A program made the position numbers and the translations under genes. Shown piece after piece: positions 48,567-56,829 of a stretch of DNA of 64,000 nt. Source of the DNA: Planctomycetota bacterium. Lineage in GTDB: Bacteria; Planctomycetota; Phycisphaerae; Phycisphaerales; UBA1924. A model generated the notes under the pieces. It was given only the letters and a program-made list of their open reading frames with translations. It ran no database searches and had not been told where the DNA came from. Numbering within the stretch: position 1 is the first letter of the stretch; the number at the start of each line of letters is the position of its first letter. The stretch is from contig CP053450.1 of the NCBI GenBank assembly GCA_013285505.1, forward strand, positions 3,394,796 through 3,458,795, written 5' to 3'.

Positions 48567-50087
48567 TCAGGCCCGGTCGATGGGCAGGAAGTCCTGTTCT
48601 CTTCCCTCGGCCCACGCCTTGAATCGCGGCCAGAAGACCTCCTGAATCAGGATCTTCAGGCACGCGGCGATGGGGATGGCGATGAGCAGGCCGAACACGC
48701 CAAACAGTGCGCCGCCGGCGAGCGAGGCGAAGAGGATCATCGGCGTGGACATGTCGGTGCCCTTGCCCTGGATGAGCGGGGTCCAGACGTAGTCGTCGAG
48801 CGCCTGGCCGAGGAAGTAGATGAACGTGGGTGCGCCGAGGTACCACCACCACTCGCCCCGGAATCCGGTGTTGCCCTGGCCCTCGAGTGCGAGCAGGACG
48901 GCCGAGATCGGCAATCCGACGAGCGCGAGGTAGGGCACGATCGACAGGATCGCCACCACCGGGCCAAGAATGAACGCGGCGGGGACGCCGATGATGAGGT
49001 AACCGACGGTGAAGACGATCGCCTGGATGAAGGCGATGGTGAGCCGGCCCCGGATGAAGGCGCTGATGACCGCGTCGAACTTGGTGAGCAGATCGAACAG
49101 CAGGTCGCGGTGTTTGTCGGGGACGAGCTTGGCGCCGAAGGCCTGCACCTCGACCCAGCCTGTGGCGAGGAAGAAGAAGAAAAAGGCCGTGATGAAGGCC
49201 ATGAACAGCAGGCCGAACACGCTGCCGAAGAAGTTGATCGTGGAACGGATCGCGCCCGCCCCGGCGGTGGCGACGCCATCGGCGTTGAGCGTGAGCCAGT
49301 TCTGCGCCGAGGCGAGGGCGTTGGTGAGGTTCTCGCCGTCGTCGTTGGTGTTGAGGAAGTCGGCGATCCAGCGGTAGGTGGAGCCGGCCTCCTCGGTGGT
49401 CTTGTCGAGGCGGGCCTGGTATTCGGCTTCGAGGGCGTTGATCTTGTCGCGCAGCGCGGCGATCTCGGCGGCCTCGGCTTCGGTCTGCTGCGGCGTGGGG
49501 TCGGGCGATGCTTCCGACGGAGCTTCAGTCGGAGCCTCTATCGGGGGTACGGGCGTCTCGCCGTCGGCGGGTGTGTCCGGTCCGGCGGTGCTGTCGTCAG
49601 CCCCAGACCCGGCGTCGGCCGGCGGGGCCGGCGGGTCGAGTCGGGCCAGCTCGGCCCGGGCGTCGCGGAGCTTTGCGCCCTCGGTGACGGCCGAGAGGGT
49701 GATGCCGGTATTGGTCGCAAGGTCTTTGACGAGGCCGGCGGACTGGATGATGCCGAAGGTCAGGCCGAGGGCCGAGGGGACGATGACGGCGAGAATGGTG
49801 GCTGCGAGGACGGCGGTGACCGCGCCCTGCCGCTTCATGTTCGAGCGTTTCATGAGCCAGCGGATGACCGGCTCGAAGAGGTAGGCAAACAGGATCGCCA
49901 GGAGCAGGGGGACCGTGACGATGCTGATCTTCTGTCCGAGCCAGAGCAGGCCGAGCACGCCGAGCACGACGAGAACATCGCGGACGCCCTGGATCTGCCA
50001 GAGGTGGAGCGACTTCCAGTCGGCGCGGGGCTGGCCGGGCTCGCTGGGCATGCCCGGGGTCTGCTCGGGGTCGGGGGTATCTGCCAT
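48567..50087 (-). CDS. AI-2E family transporter with large periplasmic insert
   Basis: 506 residues from the ATG at 50087. The family topology is complete: VLVVLGVLGLLWLGQKISIV, VTVPLLLAILFAYLFEPVIR, VTAVLAATILAVIVPSALGL, then a large loop, FGLLFMAFITAFFFFFLATG, FIQAIVFTVGYLIIGVPAAF, LGPVVAILSIVPYLALVGLP and the last pair near the C-terminus. The loop (residues ~120-240) is unusually long: Pro/Ala/Asp-rich low complexity, then a coiled coil (EAAEIAALRDKINALEAEYQ). Family members export autoinducer-2 or serve as Na+/H+ antiporters; the actual substrate is unknown. Confidence 0.85.
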   Translation of the reverse strand: MADTPDPEQTPGMPSEPGQPRADWKSLHLWQIQGVRDVLVVLGVLGLLWLGQKISIVTVPLLLAILFAYLFEPVIRWLMKRSNMKRQGAVTAVLAATILAVIVPSALGLTFGIIQSAGLVKDLATNTGITLSAVTEGAKLRDARAELARLDPPAPPADAGSGADDSTAGPDTPADGETPVPPIEAPTEAPSEASPDPTPQQTEAEAAEIAALRDKINALEAEYQARLDKTTEEAGSTYRWIADFLNTNDDGENLTNALASAQNWLTLNADGVATAGAGAIRSTINFFGSVFGLLFMAFITAFFFFFLATGWVEVQAFGAKLVPDKHRDLLFDLLTKFDAVISAFIRGRLTIAFIQAIVFTVGYLIIGVPAAFILGPVVAILSIVPYLALVGLPISAVLLALEGQGNTGFRGEWWWYLGAPTFIYFLGQALDDYVWTPLIQGKGTDMSTPMILFASLAGGALFGVFGLLIAIPIAACLKILIQEVFWPRFKAWAEGREQDFLPIDRA

Positions 50088-50181
50088 GCGGGGCATGGTA
50101 CAGAAACCGCTGGACCCTTGTCTTCACTTGGCGTTGGGGCGGGGTGGGGCGCTCGACGTGTTGGAACGGCGCGGGGTGGTG

Positions 50182-51477
50182 TCAGCGGGGGTCGTCCGGC
50201 ACGCGGCTGATGTCGGCGTCGTGGTTGACCGGCCATTGCTGGCTGCTCTCGATCGCGTGGTCGCTCCCCCACCTGCGGCTGCTGGTGCCCCAGTGGTTGG
50301 CGGGCCATCCACGCGAGAGGTCTCGGCCGTGGACGCCGCCCCGGGCCGGGGCGTACGGCGTGCTGTCCGCGGGACGCCAATCGCGCTTGTACTCATAGGT
50401 GGCGGACGTCCACGCGCTGGGGTCGTTCACTTCGCGGATCATCTCTTCGAGGTCACGCTCCAGGGCGGCACCGGACTCGTACGCGCGGTAGGGGCTGATC
50501 GCGACCCGCTGCCCCTCCAACGCGAGGAAGTTGCCGTGCTCGTCCAGGCCGCCGGCGTCCTCGACGTAGGGATAGGCCTCCTCAAGCAGTGCGCGCAGCG
50601 GCAGCCGCGGCGGCACCTGATCGAACGGCCCGTCGTACCAAGTGTTCTGCGCGATTTCCCGCTGGTTCACACCGACGAGGATGAAGCGTTGGGTCGCGGG
50701 GTGTTTCACGAAACAGAATCGTGATCGCTCGCCGAACCACGTCTCGACGGACCTGCTCTCGCCGCGAACCCACGGCTCGGGCGGGAGGCGGGAGTCATCG
50801 AGTACGTAGTAGAACGCCCGACCGGGCTTGTAGTAGAGCAGGTGGAAGGCGTAGCCCGATTCGTCCCGCACGCCGCTCACGTGCGACTCGCCCGGCAGGA
50901 GCGAGGGGCCCGGCAGCGCGAGTGCTGTGCGGTCCATCACAAAGACACGCGAGAGCCCGTCCAGCCGCAGCGTCACTTCGCCGGCAGCGGGGTCGTAGTG
51001 CATCGTGATACCGTCCTGGCCATCGCGGAAGCGACCGACCACGGTGTCGTGCTGGCTGTACGCGTCGAAGTACCCGACGCTGAACTCGCCGTCCTCGGCG
51101 TCTGCGAAGCGGATGTTGCCGCTGATCACCCGTGGCCCGAGCATGAACTTGTAGTAGTAGTACCGCTCGGTCGGGTAGACAACGGCACGCCGCGGCGCGG
51201 CGGACATGACGAATCTGAGGACGCTCCGGGGATCGTCGAAGTTCGGGATCGGTGCGGACTCCGGCGGCCGGGCCTTGAGTCGTGACTCGTCGCCGTTCCA
51301 CGCGACGCCTTCGCGCGCGCGAGTTCGTTGAGCCGCGACCCAAGCCGCGGGCGCTGCGCGGCGGCCGGCACAGCCGGCCAGCCCCGCCACGCCCACGAGC
51401 ACCGGCAGGCACCAGATGACGCCGAGCCGCAGGATCGCCCTGCCGCCTGAGCGATCGGGCGGGATCACCATGGCCAT
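50182..51477 (-). CDS. Lipoprotein with C-terminal WPxNH repeats
   Basis: About 431 residues from the ATG at 51477 (MAMVIPPDRSGG); an ATG at 51471 is equally possible, and both overlap the end of the upstream gene. A lipoprotein signal peptide (LGVIWCLPVLVGVAGLAGC) precedes a large globular domain with VVYPTERYYYYKFMLGPRVI, LLYYKPGRAFYYVLDDSRLP and GVNQREIAQNTWYDGPFDQV. I have seen this domain in uncharacterised planctomycete and proteobacterial proteins but cannot name it. The last 45 residues add three 12-residue repeats: SRGWPANHWGTS, SRRWGSDHAIES, SQQWPVNHDADI. The same repeat fills half of the neighbouring secreted protein. Confidence 0.75.
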   Translation of the reverse strand: MAMVIPPDRSGGRAILRLGVIWCLPVLVGVAGLAGCAGRRAAPAAWVAAQRTRAREGVAWNGDESRLKARPPESAPIPNFDDPRSVLRFVMSAAPRRAVVYPTERYYYYKFMLGPRVISGNIRFADAEDGEFSVGYFDAYSQHDTVVGRFRDGQDGITMHYDPAAGEVTLRLDGLSRVFVMDRTALALPGPSLLPGESHVSGVRDESGYAFHLLYYKPGRAFYYVLDDSRLPPEPWVRGESRSVETWFGERSRFCFVKHPATQRFILVGVNQREIAQNTWYDGPFDQVPPRLPLRALLEEAYPYVEDAGGLDEHGNFLALEGQRVAISPYRAYESGAALERDLEEMIREVNDPSAWTSATYEYKRDWRPADSTPYAPARGGVHGRDLSRGWPANHWGTSSRRWGSDHAIESSQQWPVNHDADISRVPDDPR

Positions 51478-52856
51478 CGGTGGATAAAGTCCGTGATGTC
51501 TTGAAACGTCGTAAACCACGAGTGATCGGGCGGGAAAATCGGCCAATCGCCGGGCCCGGGCTCCCCCCATGATTGCGAGACCGTCATCGTGTGACCGGGA
51601 GGCCATGTCGGCTGGGGGCCGGGCCATGTGTTGGAGGCGTAGCTCAGGTGCCCGGGCGGGAAGCTTGTGCTCACACCCCTCTGGTGTGTCGGACCCCATG
51701 AATTCGACATCGTGGGCGCGTGATTTGGCGGCCAGTTATTCCGAGAATTCCCGGTCTCATGCACCCACGTGGTCGTGAATGCCTCGGAGTGCAGGGGGGG
51801 CATTCTTCGCTGCATGGAATCTTCGTATGTATGCCCCGGCCACCACGTGCGGGACACCACGACTTCGTGATCTTCGGGGCGGGTGCTCGACTCCGCTTCG
51901 GTGTGTCCCGGAGGCCAGGACTCGCTTACACCCGATTCATGGTGCGGCGGTGGGAATTCATAGTTCGAAGAGAACGTGTAATGAATCGCGGGCGGGTCCC
52001 AGCTGCTCGATGCGTACCAGAGATGGTTTGCGGGCCACTGTTTGCTGATGGCGACTTCGTGTGGCGCCGTGGGAAAGTGGCTGGATGAATACGAGTCGTG
52101 TTCAAACGGATCCGGTTCTTCACCGTCGTAGCCGTTCGAGATACTCACCAAGTGATTGGGCTGCCACCAGCCGGGGTGTTCCGGCGGCCACGTGTCACTC
52201 ACTCCGATCAGATGTGTGACGGGCACACAGCCCGATGCCATGAATGCATCAATCCCAGCCTCAACGAGAGCACCGACGTACTCCGCGGCAGACTGTGCGG
52301 CCTGCTCGACGTCGTGGTCGCTCACGCTCTCTCCGAACCGGTCCAGCGTGACCGCGAGATCATCGGCGTTCACCACACCGTCGAAGTTCAGGTCGCCCTC
52401 GGCACCTCCGCCGGCGACCGCGTCGGCGGTTTCCTGAAGGTCCGCATCACCTACCGCCTCCTGCCCGTCGGCGGCCGTCTTTCCGAACGCTCCCTTCATA
52501 AGCCGCTCGATGGCCGTGACGAAGTCCTGGTAGGTCTCGACACCGTCCTCATCTTGATCGCCCACAAGGAGGTCGGGACCGTACAACTCGGTCATGCGAC
52601 CGAGGAGTGCCATGGCGACATCGACATCGCTCACCTCGCAGTCCCCGTTGAGATCGGTGAGCACAATGCCTGAACGCGACAAGAACCGTGTGACCTCGGT
52701 CCGGTCGGGCGGCCCGGTCTGTGCCGTGACGCTGCCCGCGATGACCACGAGCCCGGTGAAGAGTCCAACGGCGCGAACATGTGCTTGCAGACCGGTATCG
52801 CCGAGAGAGTTCTTACAGTATTTGCTCACCACAGATGCCCCCTGTTGGTTGGTCAC
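51465..52856 (-). CDS. Secreted dockerin-like protein with tandem S-x-x-W-P-P-x-H repeats
   Basis: 463 residues. A hydrophobic N-terminal segment (AVGLFTGLVVIAGSVTAQTG) serves as signal peptide. Residues ~65-190 hold three EF-hand/dockerin-like calcium loops: LTDLNGDCEVSDVDVAMAL, VGDQDEDGVETYQDFVTAIE and GDLNFDGVVNADDLAVTLDR. From about residue 218 to the end runs a tandem repeat of roughly 12 residues with consensus S-x-x-W-P-P-x-H-x(4), in about 15 copies of varying fidelity (SDTWPPEH, SKQWPANH, SESWPPGH, SRTWWPGH, SRNNWPPNH, STSFPPGH). I know no named repeat of this form. Its stop overlaps the start of the lipoprotein gene that shares the repeat. Confidence 0.8.
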   Translation of the reverse strand: MTNQQGASVVSKYCKNSLGDTGLQAHVRAVGLFTGLVVIAGSVTAQTGPPDRTEVTRFLSRSGIVLTDLNGDCEVSDVDVAMALLGRMTELYGPDLLVGDQDEDGVETYQDFVTAIERLMKGAFGKTAADGQEAVGDADLQETADAVAGGGAEGDLNFDGVVNADDLAVTLDRFGESVSDHDVEQAAQSAAEYVGALVEAGIDAFMASGCVPVTHLIGVSDTWPPEHPGWWQPNHLVSISNGYDGEEPDPFEHDSYSSSHFPTAPHEVAISKQWPANHLWYASSSWDPPAIHYTFSSNYEFPPPHHESGVSESWPPGHTEAESSTRPEDHEVVVSRTWWPGHTYEDSMQRRMPPLHSEAFTTTWVHETGNSRNNWPPNHAPTMSNSWGPTHQRGVSTSFPPGHLSYASNTWPGPQPTWPPGHTMTVSQSWGEPGPGDWPIFPPDHSWFTTFQDITDFIHRWPW

Positions 52857-52970
52857 TTTCCAATGCGATACATGAGGATAACTCCCCCCCCCGTTGCGTC
52901 AAAGAGAATCTGGAAATTGTCCTAAGTACAAATTGTACAATCCGGCTCGCAGCTGTACGGGACCACCCGT

Positions 52971-53363
52971 TCAGGCGATGCTGGCGGGGTTGAAGGCCTC
53001 GGCGAAGTCGTAGACCGCCATGAAGTCTTCGGGGGTGTCGTCCTCGGTCTTGCGCATCAGGCCGACCTCGACCATGGCGAAGACGATGCGGCCGAAGTCG
53101 TCGGTGGTGTAGAGGCCCCAGTGCTCGAGGACGGTGCGGGCGAGGCGGCCGTACTTCTCGATGGCGTAGTCGCGGAGGCCGAGGCAGAGCTGCTGACCCG
53201 AGACGTGCTTGGATTCGTCGGAGGCGTCGCCGGTCTGGCCCTCGCCGTGGGACATGACGACGGCGTGGGCGAGGCCGTCGCGGACGAACTGGAACGCCTC
53301 GCGCGGGAATGGCCCGGCGAGCTTCCGCATCTTCTGCCAGTCAACGTGGATCGTGTCGGACAC
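52971..53363 (-). CDS. Minf_1886-type protein
   Basis: 130 residues from the GTG at 53363, with GGAG about 12 bases upstream. PREAFQFVRDGLAHAV, KHVSGQQLCLGLRDYAIEKY, GRLARTVLEHWGLYTTDDFG and RIVFAMVEVGLMRKTEDDTP make the pattern of the Minf_1886 family (TIGR04138 from memory), which is confined to Planctomycetes, Verrucomicrobia and relatives. No function is established. It is intact and stands alone between the repeat-protein unit and the MPG gene, all on the minus strand. Confidence 0.82.
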   Translation of the reverse strand: MSDTIHVDWQKMRKLAGPFPREAFQFVRDGLAHAVVMSHGEGQTGDASDESKHVSGQQLCLGLRDYAIEKYGRLARTVLEHWGLYTTDDFGRIVFAMVEVGLMRKTEDDTPEDFMAVYDFAEAFNPASIA

Positions 53364-53424
53364 GGGTGCTGCTCCGGGGTCACCTCGGCGGACTGGTTGT
53401 CCGCGTCGAGGAGATTCTACGCGC

Positions 53425-54108
53425 TCAGACGCCGTCGCCCAAGCCGGTCTTGAGCCGCGGTCGGCTCGTGTACGGGGAGCCAGCGATGGCAAACCGCAGC
53501 GGGGCATGGGTCCACTCGTCGTTGCCGCTGAGCCCGACGCGGGGACCGACCGCGATCTGGTCATCGGCGATGGGGCTGGTTTTTCTTCGCTCTATCACCA
53601 AGGCCCCGAGTTCCGGGACGGGGCCGGCGGTCAGGTCGAGCCCGTCGTGAGGTCGCCCGATGGCCAGGGCCTGGCAGAGTCGGGCGGGGCCGGAGCAGAG
53701 GTCGCGGTCGGTCAGGGGCTTCTTGCGGGGTTTGGGCCCGGTGCGATGGGCACGCAGCAGGTCGAGCCCCTCGGTCGGCTCGATGGCCCGGAGGAGCACC
53801 GCGACCGGGACACCCTCGGAACCGGCGGAGATGTTCATGCAGAAGTGCATGCCGTAGGTGAAGTAGACGTAGAGCGTGCCGGGCCGGGCCCACATGGAGG
53901 CGACCCGCTCTGTGCGGCGGCCCCCGTAGGTGTGGCTGGAGGTGTCGCGGACGCCCAGATAGGCCTCGGTCTCCACGATCGTGCCGGCCAGGCGCGAGCC
54001 GTCGGGCAGCGTGCGGGCGAGGGTGCAGCCGAGGAGCTTGCGGGCGAGGGTCTCGGGGTCGGTGGCGAAGAAGCGGCGGGAAAGGGGTCTTGGCTGGTCC
54101 CGTGACAT
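53425..54108 (-). CDS. DNA-3-methyladenine glycosylase (AAG/MPG type)
   Basis: 227 residues from the ATG at 54108. The MPG family excises alkylated purines in base-excision repair. Marks: LSRRFFATDPETLARKLLGC, GTIVETEAYLGVRDTSSHTY (with the catalytic Glu region), GTLYVYFTYGMHFCMNISAG (the Y-F-x-Y-G-M-H-x-x-x-N substrate pocket), GVPVAVLLRAIEP and LCSGPARLCQALAIGRPHDG. The length is normal for the bacterial form. The frame is intact. Confidence 0.93.
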   Translation of the reverse strand: MSRDQPRPLSRRFFATDPETLARKLLGCTLARTLPDGSRLAGTIVETEAYLGVRDTSSHTYGGRRTERVASMWARPGTLYVYFTYGMHFCMNISAGSEGVPVAVLLRAIEPTEGLDLLRAHRTGPKPRKKPLTDRDLCSGPARLCQALAIGRPHDGLDLTAGPVPELGALVIERRKTSPIADDQIAVGPRVGLSGNDEWTHAPLRFAIAGSPYTSRPRLKTGLGDGV

Positions 54109-54149
54109 CGGGTGAGCGTATGGCCCCGGAGGGCCTGGAAGGCCGGGAG

Positions 54150-54238
54150 GTGTGGCATGTCCACGCTTCGTGGGCATGGTCTCTTTCAAGACGCGGACTG
54201 AAGCTGGCACATGCCCACGAAGCGTGGGCATGCCACAC
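54150..54238. repeat. Hairpin-pair intergenic repeat, copy 3
   Basis: Arms at 54150-54178 and 54210-54238 with 31 bp between. The right arm is identical to the other copies. The left arm has one uncompensated change (CATGTCCACG, giving a G-U pair). It lies between two minus-strand genes, upstream of the MPG gene and downstream of the amidohydrolase gene. Confidence 0.88.
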
Positions 54239-54243
54239 GGGGG

Positions 54244-55701
54244 TCAGGGTGTTGCTGAGGCTGATGGAGCGATCGCGAGCGGGTGCGCGGTTGCGCGCGC
54301 GCGGAGGATCCGTTCCGCCGCGGGCAGGTCTGCGGGTGTGCCGGCGACGTCAACCGCGACGAGCCCCAGCGGGGTGGCTCCGGGCGTGAGGGAGCAGGCC
54401 GCCTCGTCCCATCGCAGCGCCAGGCAGCCGTTGACTGTCATCATGCGGAGGAGCGACTGTGGGTCGGCACCGTCGCGCTCGTAGAGCAGGCGGGCCTCGT
54501 CGAGGATGCTCATGCCGGGGCCGTCGGGGGCGTCGGTGCCCTGCGGGAGGTTGAGGATGGAGTCGGTGCCGAGGCAGACGTTGATGCCGCCGCGGAGCAT
54601 GTCGCGGTAGCGGTGCGGGCCGAAGTGGGCGGGGGCGTCAAAGTAGGTGCTGGCGCGGGGGCAGTAGGCGACGCTTGTGCGCGTCACGCCGAGGATCTGC
54701 AGCGCGCGCGCATCCTCCGCGACGTCGTTGCAGTGGGCGGCGATGAAGGGAGCCTCGGCGAGGATGTGCGCGAGGTGTCCGATGGGCGAGAGGCCCTTGC
54801 CGATGTGGTCGAGGATGTCGTCGGTCCAGATGCCGAAGCGTTCGAGCATCTCCCGCTGCGGCCCGGTGGCGCGGGCGATGAACTCGTGCTCTTCGGGGGT
54901 TTCGGCGAGGTGGGTGGCGAGGGCGAGGTCGAACCGGCGGGCCAGCTCGACCGCTCGCTCGTAGGCGGAGATGCTCACCGTGTTGGGGGCGTGGGGCTGG
55001 AGGCCGAGACGGGTGGCGGGTGCCGCGTGCGGCGGCGTGCGTGGTGCGGTCAGGCCGTCGCGGGCGGCTTGCTGGAGCACGGCCTCGAGCCGGTCGAGTG
55101 CCGCGGCCTCGCGTGAGCCGATGGCGAAGAACTCCAGGAACGAGACGCCGGACAGCGGCGAGGCGGCCAAGGCGTGGAAGGGCTCGAGCCTCGGCACCCC
55201 CGCGGCCGCGCCGGCGATGTCGCCGACGAGCACCACGCCGGCCCGGAGCGACAGCTCGATACCCCGGCGGACGGAGGCGGCGATGGCTTCGGGTGTCTGG
55301 GCCCGGCCCTCGCGGACGCGGTCTACCCAGGCGACGAATCCTGTGTCGGGATCGTGGTCGAGCGGGCCGAGGTGGGTGAGGTCGAGGTGGGTGTGGGCGT
55401 TGACCATGCCGGGCATGACGACGGCGTGGGTGAGATCGACCGCGGTGGCGCGGGCGGCTGCGGGGTGGGGGTCGATCTCGGAGGGCGTGCCGCGGGCGAG
55501 GATGGTCGCGGCGCGTACCGGGATGTCGGGAAAACCGCCCGCGGGGCCGAGTTTGACGAGCAGATCGGCTCGCCCGGCGGGGTGCGACGCGGACGACTTG
55601 GCGGTGCGAGGGTCGGCGGATCCCGGATCGGCCACTCCCGCGGCCTGGAGCCGGTAGACGCCGGGCGGTGCGGGGATCTGGATCCTGGGGGCGGATTTCA
55701 T
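54244..55701 (-). CDS. Metal-dependent amidohydrolase (chlorohydrolase/deaminase type)
   Basis: 485 residues from the ATG at 55701. A TIM-barrel hydrolase of the TrzN/AtzB/S-adenosylhomocysteine-deaminase group. Metal ligands seen: H-x-H in MPGMVNAHTHLDLTHLG, His in LALATHLAETPEEHEFIA, His in APFIAAHCNDVAED and Asp in NVCLGTDSILNLPQGTDAP. Composition around the N-terminus (residues 1-60) is Pro/Ala-rich. The substrate is unknown; in such genomes related genes act on futalosine or aminated purines, which is only a suggestion. Confidence 0.88.
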   Translation of the reverse strand: MKSAPRIQIPAPPGVYRLQAAGVADPGSADPRTAKSSASHPAGRADLLVKLGPAGGFPDIPVRAATILARGTPSEIDPHPAAARATAVDLTHAVVMPGMVNAHTHLDLTHLGPLDHDPDTGFVAWVDRVREGRAQTPEAIAASVRRGIELSLRAGVVLVGDIAGAAAGVPRLEPFHALAASPLSGVSFLEFFAIGSREAAALDRLEAVLQQAARDGLTAPRTPPHAAPATRLGLQPHAPNTVSISAYERAVELARRFDLALATHLAETPEEHEFIARATGPQREMLERFGIWTDDILDHIGKGLSPIGHLAHILAEAPFIAAHCNDVAEDARALQILGVTRTSVAYCPRASTYFDAPAHFGPHRYRDMLRGGINVCLGTDSILNLPQGTDAPDGPGMSILDEARLLYERDGADPQSLLRMMTVNGCLALRWDEAACSLTPGATPLGLVAVDVAGTPADLPAAERILRARATAHPLAIAPSASATP

Positions 55702-55834
55702 GCCTGAGCGAGCGAGGGGCCGATGAGACGGGGACGGCGCCATACTATTGCGTCGGGAGGACGGTACGCGCGACCGGGCGTCGGCACGCCCGCGACCGCT
55801 CGACACCCTTGGACCCATGCTGGGAGACGACGCG

Positions 55835-56728
55835 ATGACTCAACAGAACTCTTTCCTCGGCCGGCGGAACGTGCGGCGGGCTGCGCTGGTGGCCATGGTC
55901 GGCATGACCGCCGGGCTCGGCGGCTGCATCAGCCAGGCCGACTACGACCGCGTGCTGGTCGAGAACCGCACGCTCACCAACCGCAACCAGGAACTCCGGG
56001 CCTCGCTGGATGAGTGCGAGGCGGCCCGCTCGGCCCTCGGCGGTTCGCGCCAGTCGGGCGATCAGACGATCAGCCAGCTCACGGCCCAGCTCAACGAGAA
56101 GAACTCGCTGCTGGACGACTACGAGAGCCGCATGCGTCAGCTCGAGCAGCAGATGCAGGGCTTGTCGTTCGGCCCGCTCGATGCCGCGACAGACGCGGCG
56201 CTGGCGGACCTGGCCTCGCGCTACTCCAACCTGCTGAGCTACGACTCGGCGCAGGGCATGCTGCGGTTCAACTCGGACCTGACGTTCGGCTCGGGTTCTG
56301 ACGTGGTCAGCGCCGGGGCGAAGCAGACGCTCAACTCGCTGGCGAGCATCCTCAAGGGCAGCGCGGCGTCGCAGTACGACCTCGTGATCGTCGGCCACAC
56401 CGATTCGCAGCGGATCGGCGCGACGACCGCCCAGAAGCACCCGACCAACATGCACCTCTCCTGCCACCGGGCGATCTCGGTGCGGCGTGAGCTTGCCAGC
56501 CTCGGGATCAGCGAGTCGAAGATCCAGGCCGCGGGCTGGGGCGATCAGCGTCCGCTCGTGCCCAACACCGCCAACGGCAACACCCCGGCCAACCGCCGCG
56601 TCGAGATCTATCTCGGGCGTTCGGTCGGCGGCGCGGGCGGCGGCAGCCCGGCGGGCGGCTCCGGCAGCGCCGGCGTCGGTCTCGACCGCGAGACGCCCCC
56701 CGATCGTCAGCCGGCGATCACCAAGTAA
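55835..56728 (+). CDS. OmpA-family peptidoglycan-binding lipoprotein
   Basis: About 297 residues from the ATG at 55835, preceded by GGGAG. A lipoprotein signal peptide (LVAMVGMTAGLGGC) is followed by a coiled coil (RTLTNRNQELRASLDECEAA, LNEKNSLLDDYESRMRQLEQ). The C-terminal OmpA domain contains MLRFNSDLTFGSGSDVVSAG, DLVIVGHTDSQRIGATTAQK, CHRAISVRRELASLGI and NTPANRRVEIYLGR, including the Asp and Arg that bind diaminopimelate. It anchors the envelope to peptidoglycan. The Gly/Ser-rich tail is flexible. It is followed by a terminator. Confidence 0.92.
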   Translation: MTQQNSFLGRRNVRRAALVAMVGMTAGLGGCISQADYDRVLVENRTLTNRNQELRASLDECEAARSALGGSRQSGDQTISQLTAQLNEKNSLLDDYESRMRQLEQQMQGLSFGPLDAATDAALADLASRYSNLLSYDSAQGMLRFNSDLTFGSGSDVVSAGAKQTLNSLASILKGSAASQYDLVIVGHTDSQRIGATTAQKHPTNMHLSCHRAISVRRELASLGISESKIQAAGWGDQRPLVPNTANGNTPANRRVEIYLGRSVGGAGGGSPAGGSGSAGVGLDRETPPDRQPAITK

Positions 56729-56776
56729 ACCCGGCGCGAACGATCGCGCCTCGGAACACGCAGAACTCCCTCGGAG

Positions 56777-56805
56777 CCCAGCCAGCGATGGCTGGGTTCT
56801 TTTCT
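56777..56805 (+). terminator. Rho-independent terminator after OmpA-family gene
   Basis: CCCAGCCA-GCGA-TGGCTGGG, a perfect 8-bp stem with a GNRA-type loop, followed by TTCTTTTCTTT. It ends 25 bp before the convergent nadD stop. Confidence 0.85.
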
Positions 56806-56829
56806 TTCCATGGCGGAACACGTCATCCG

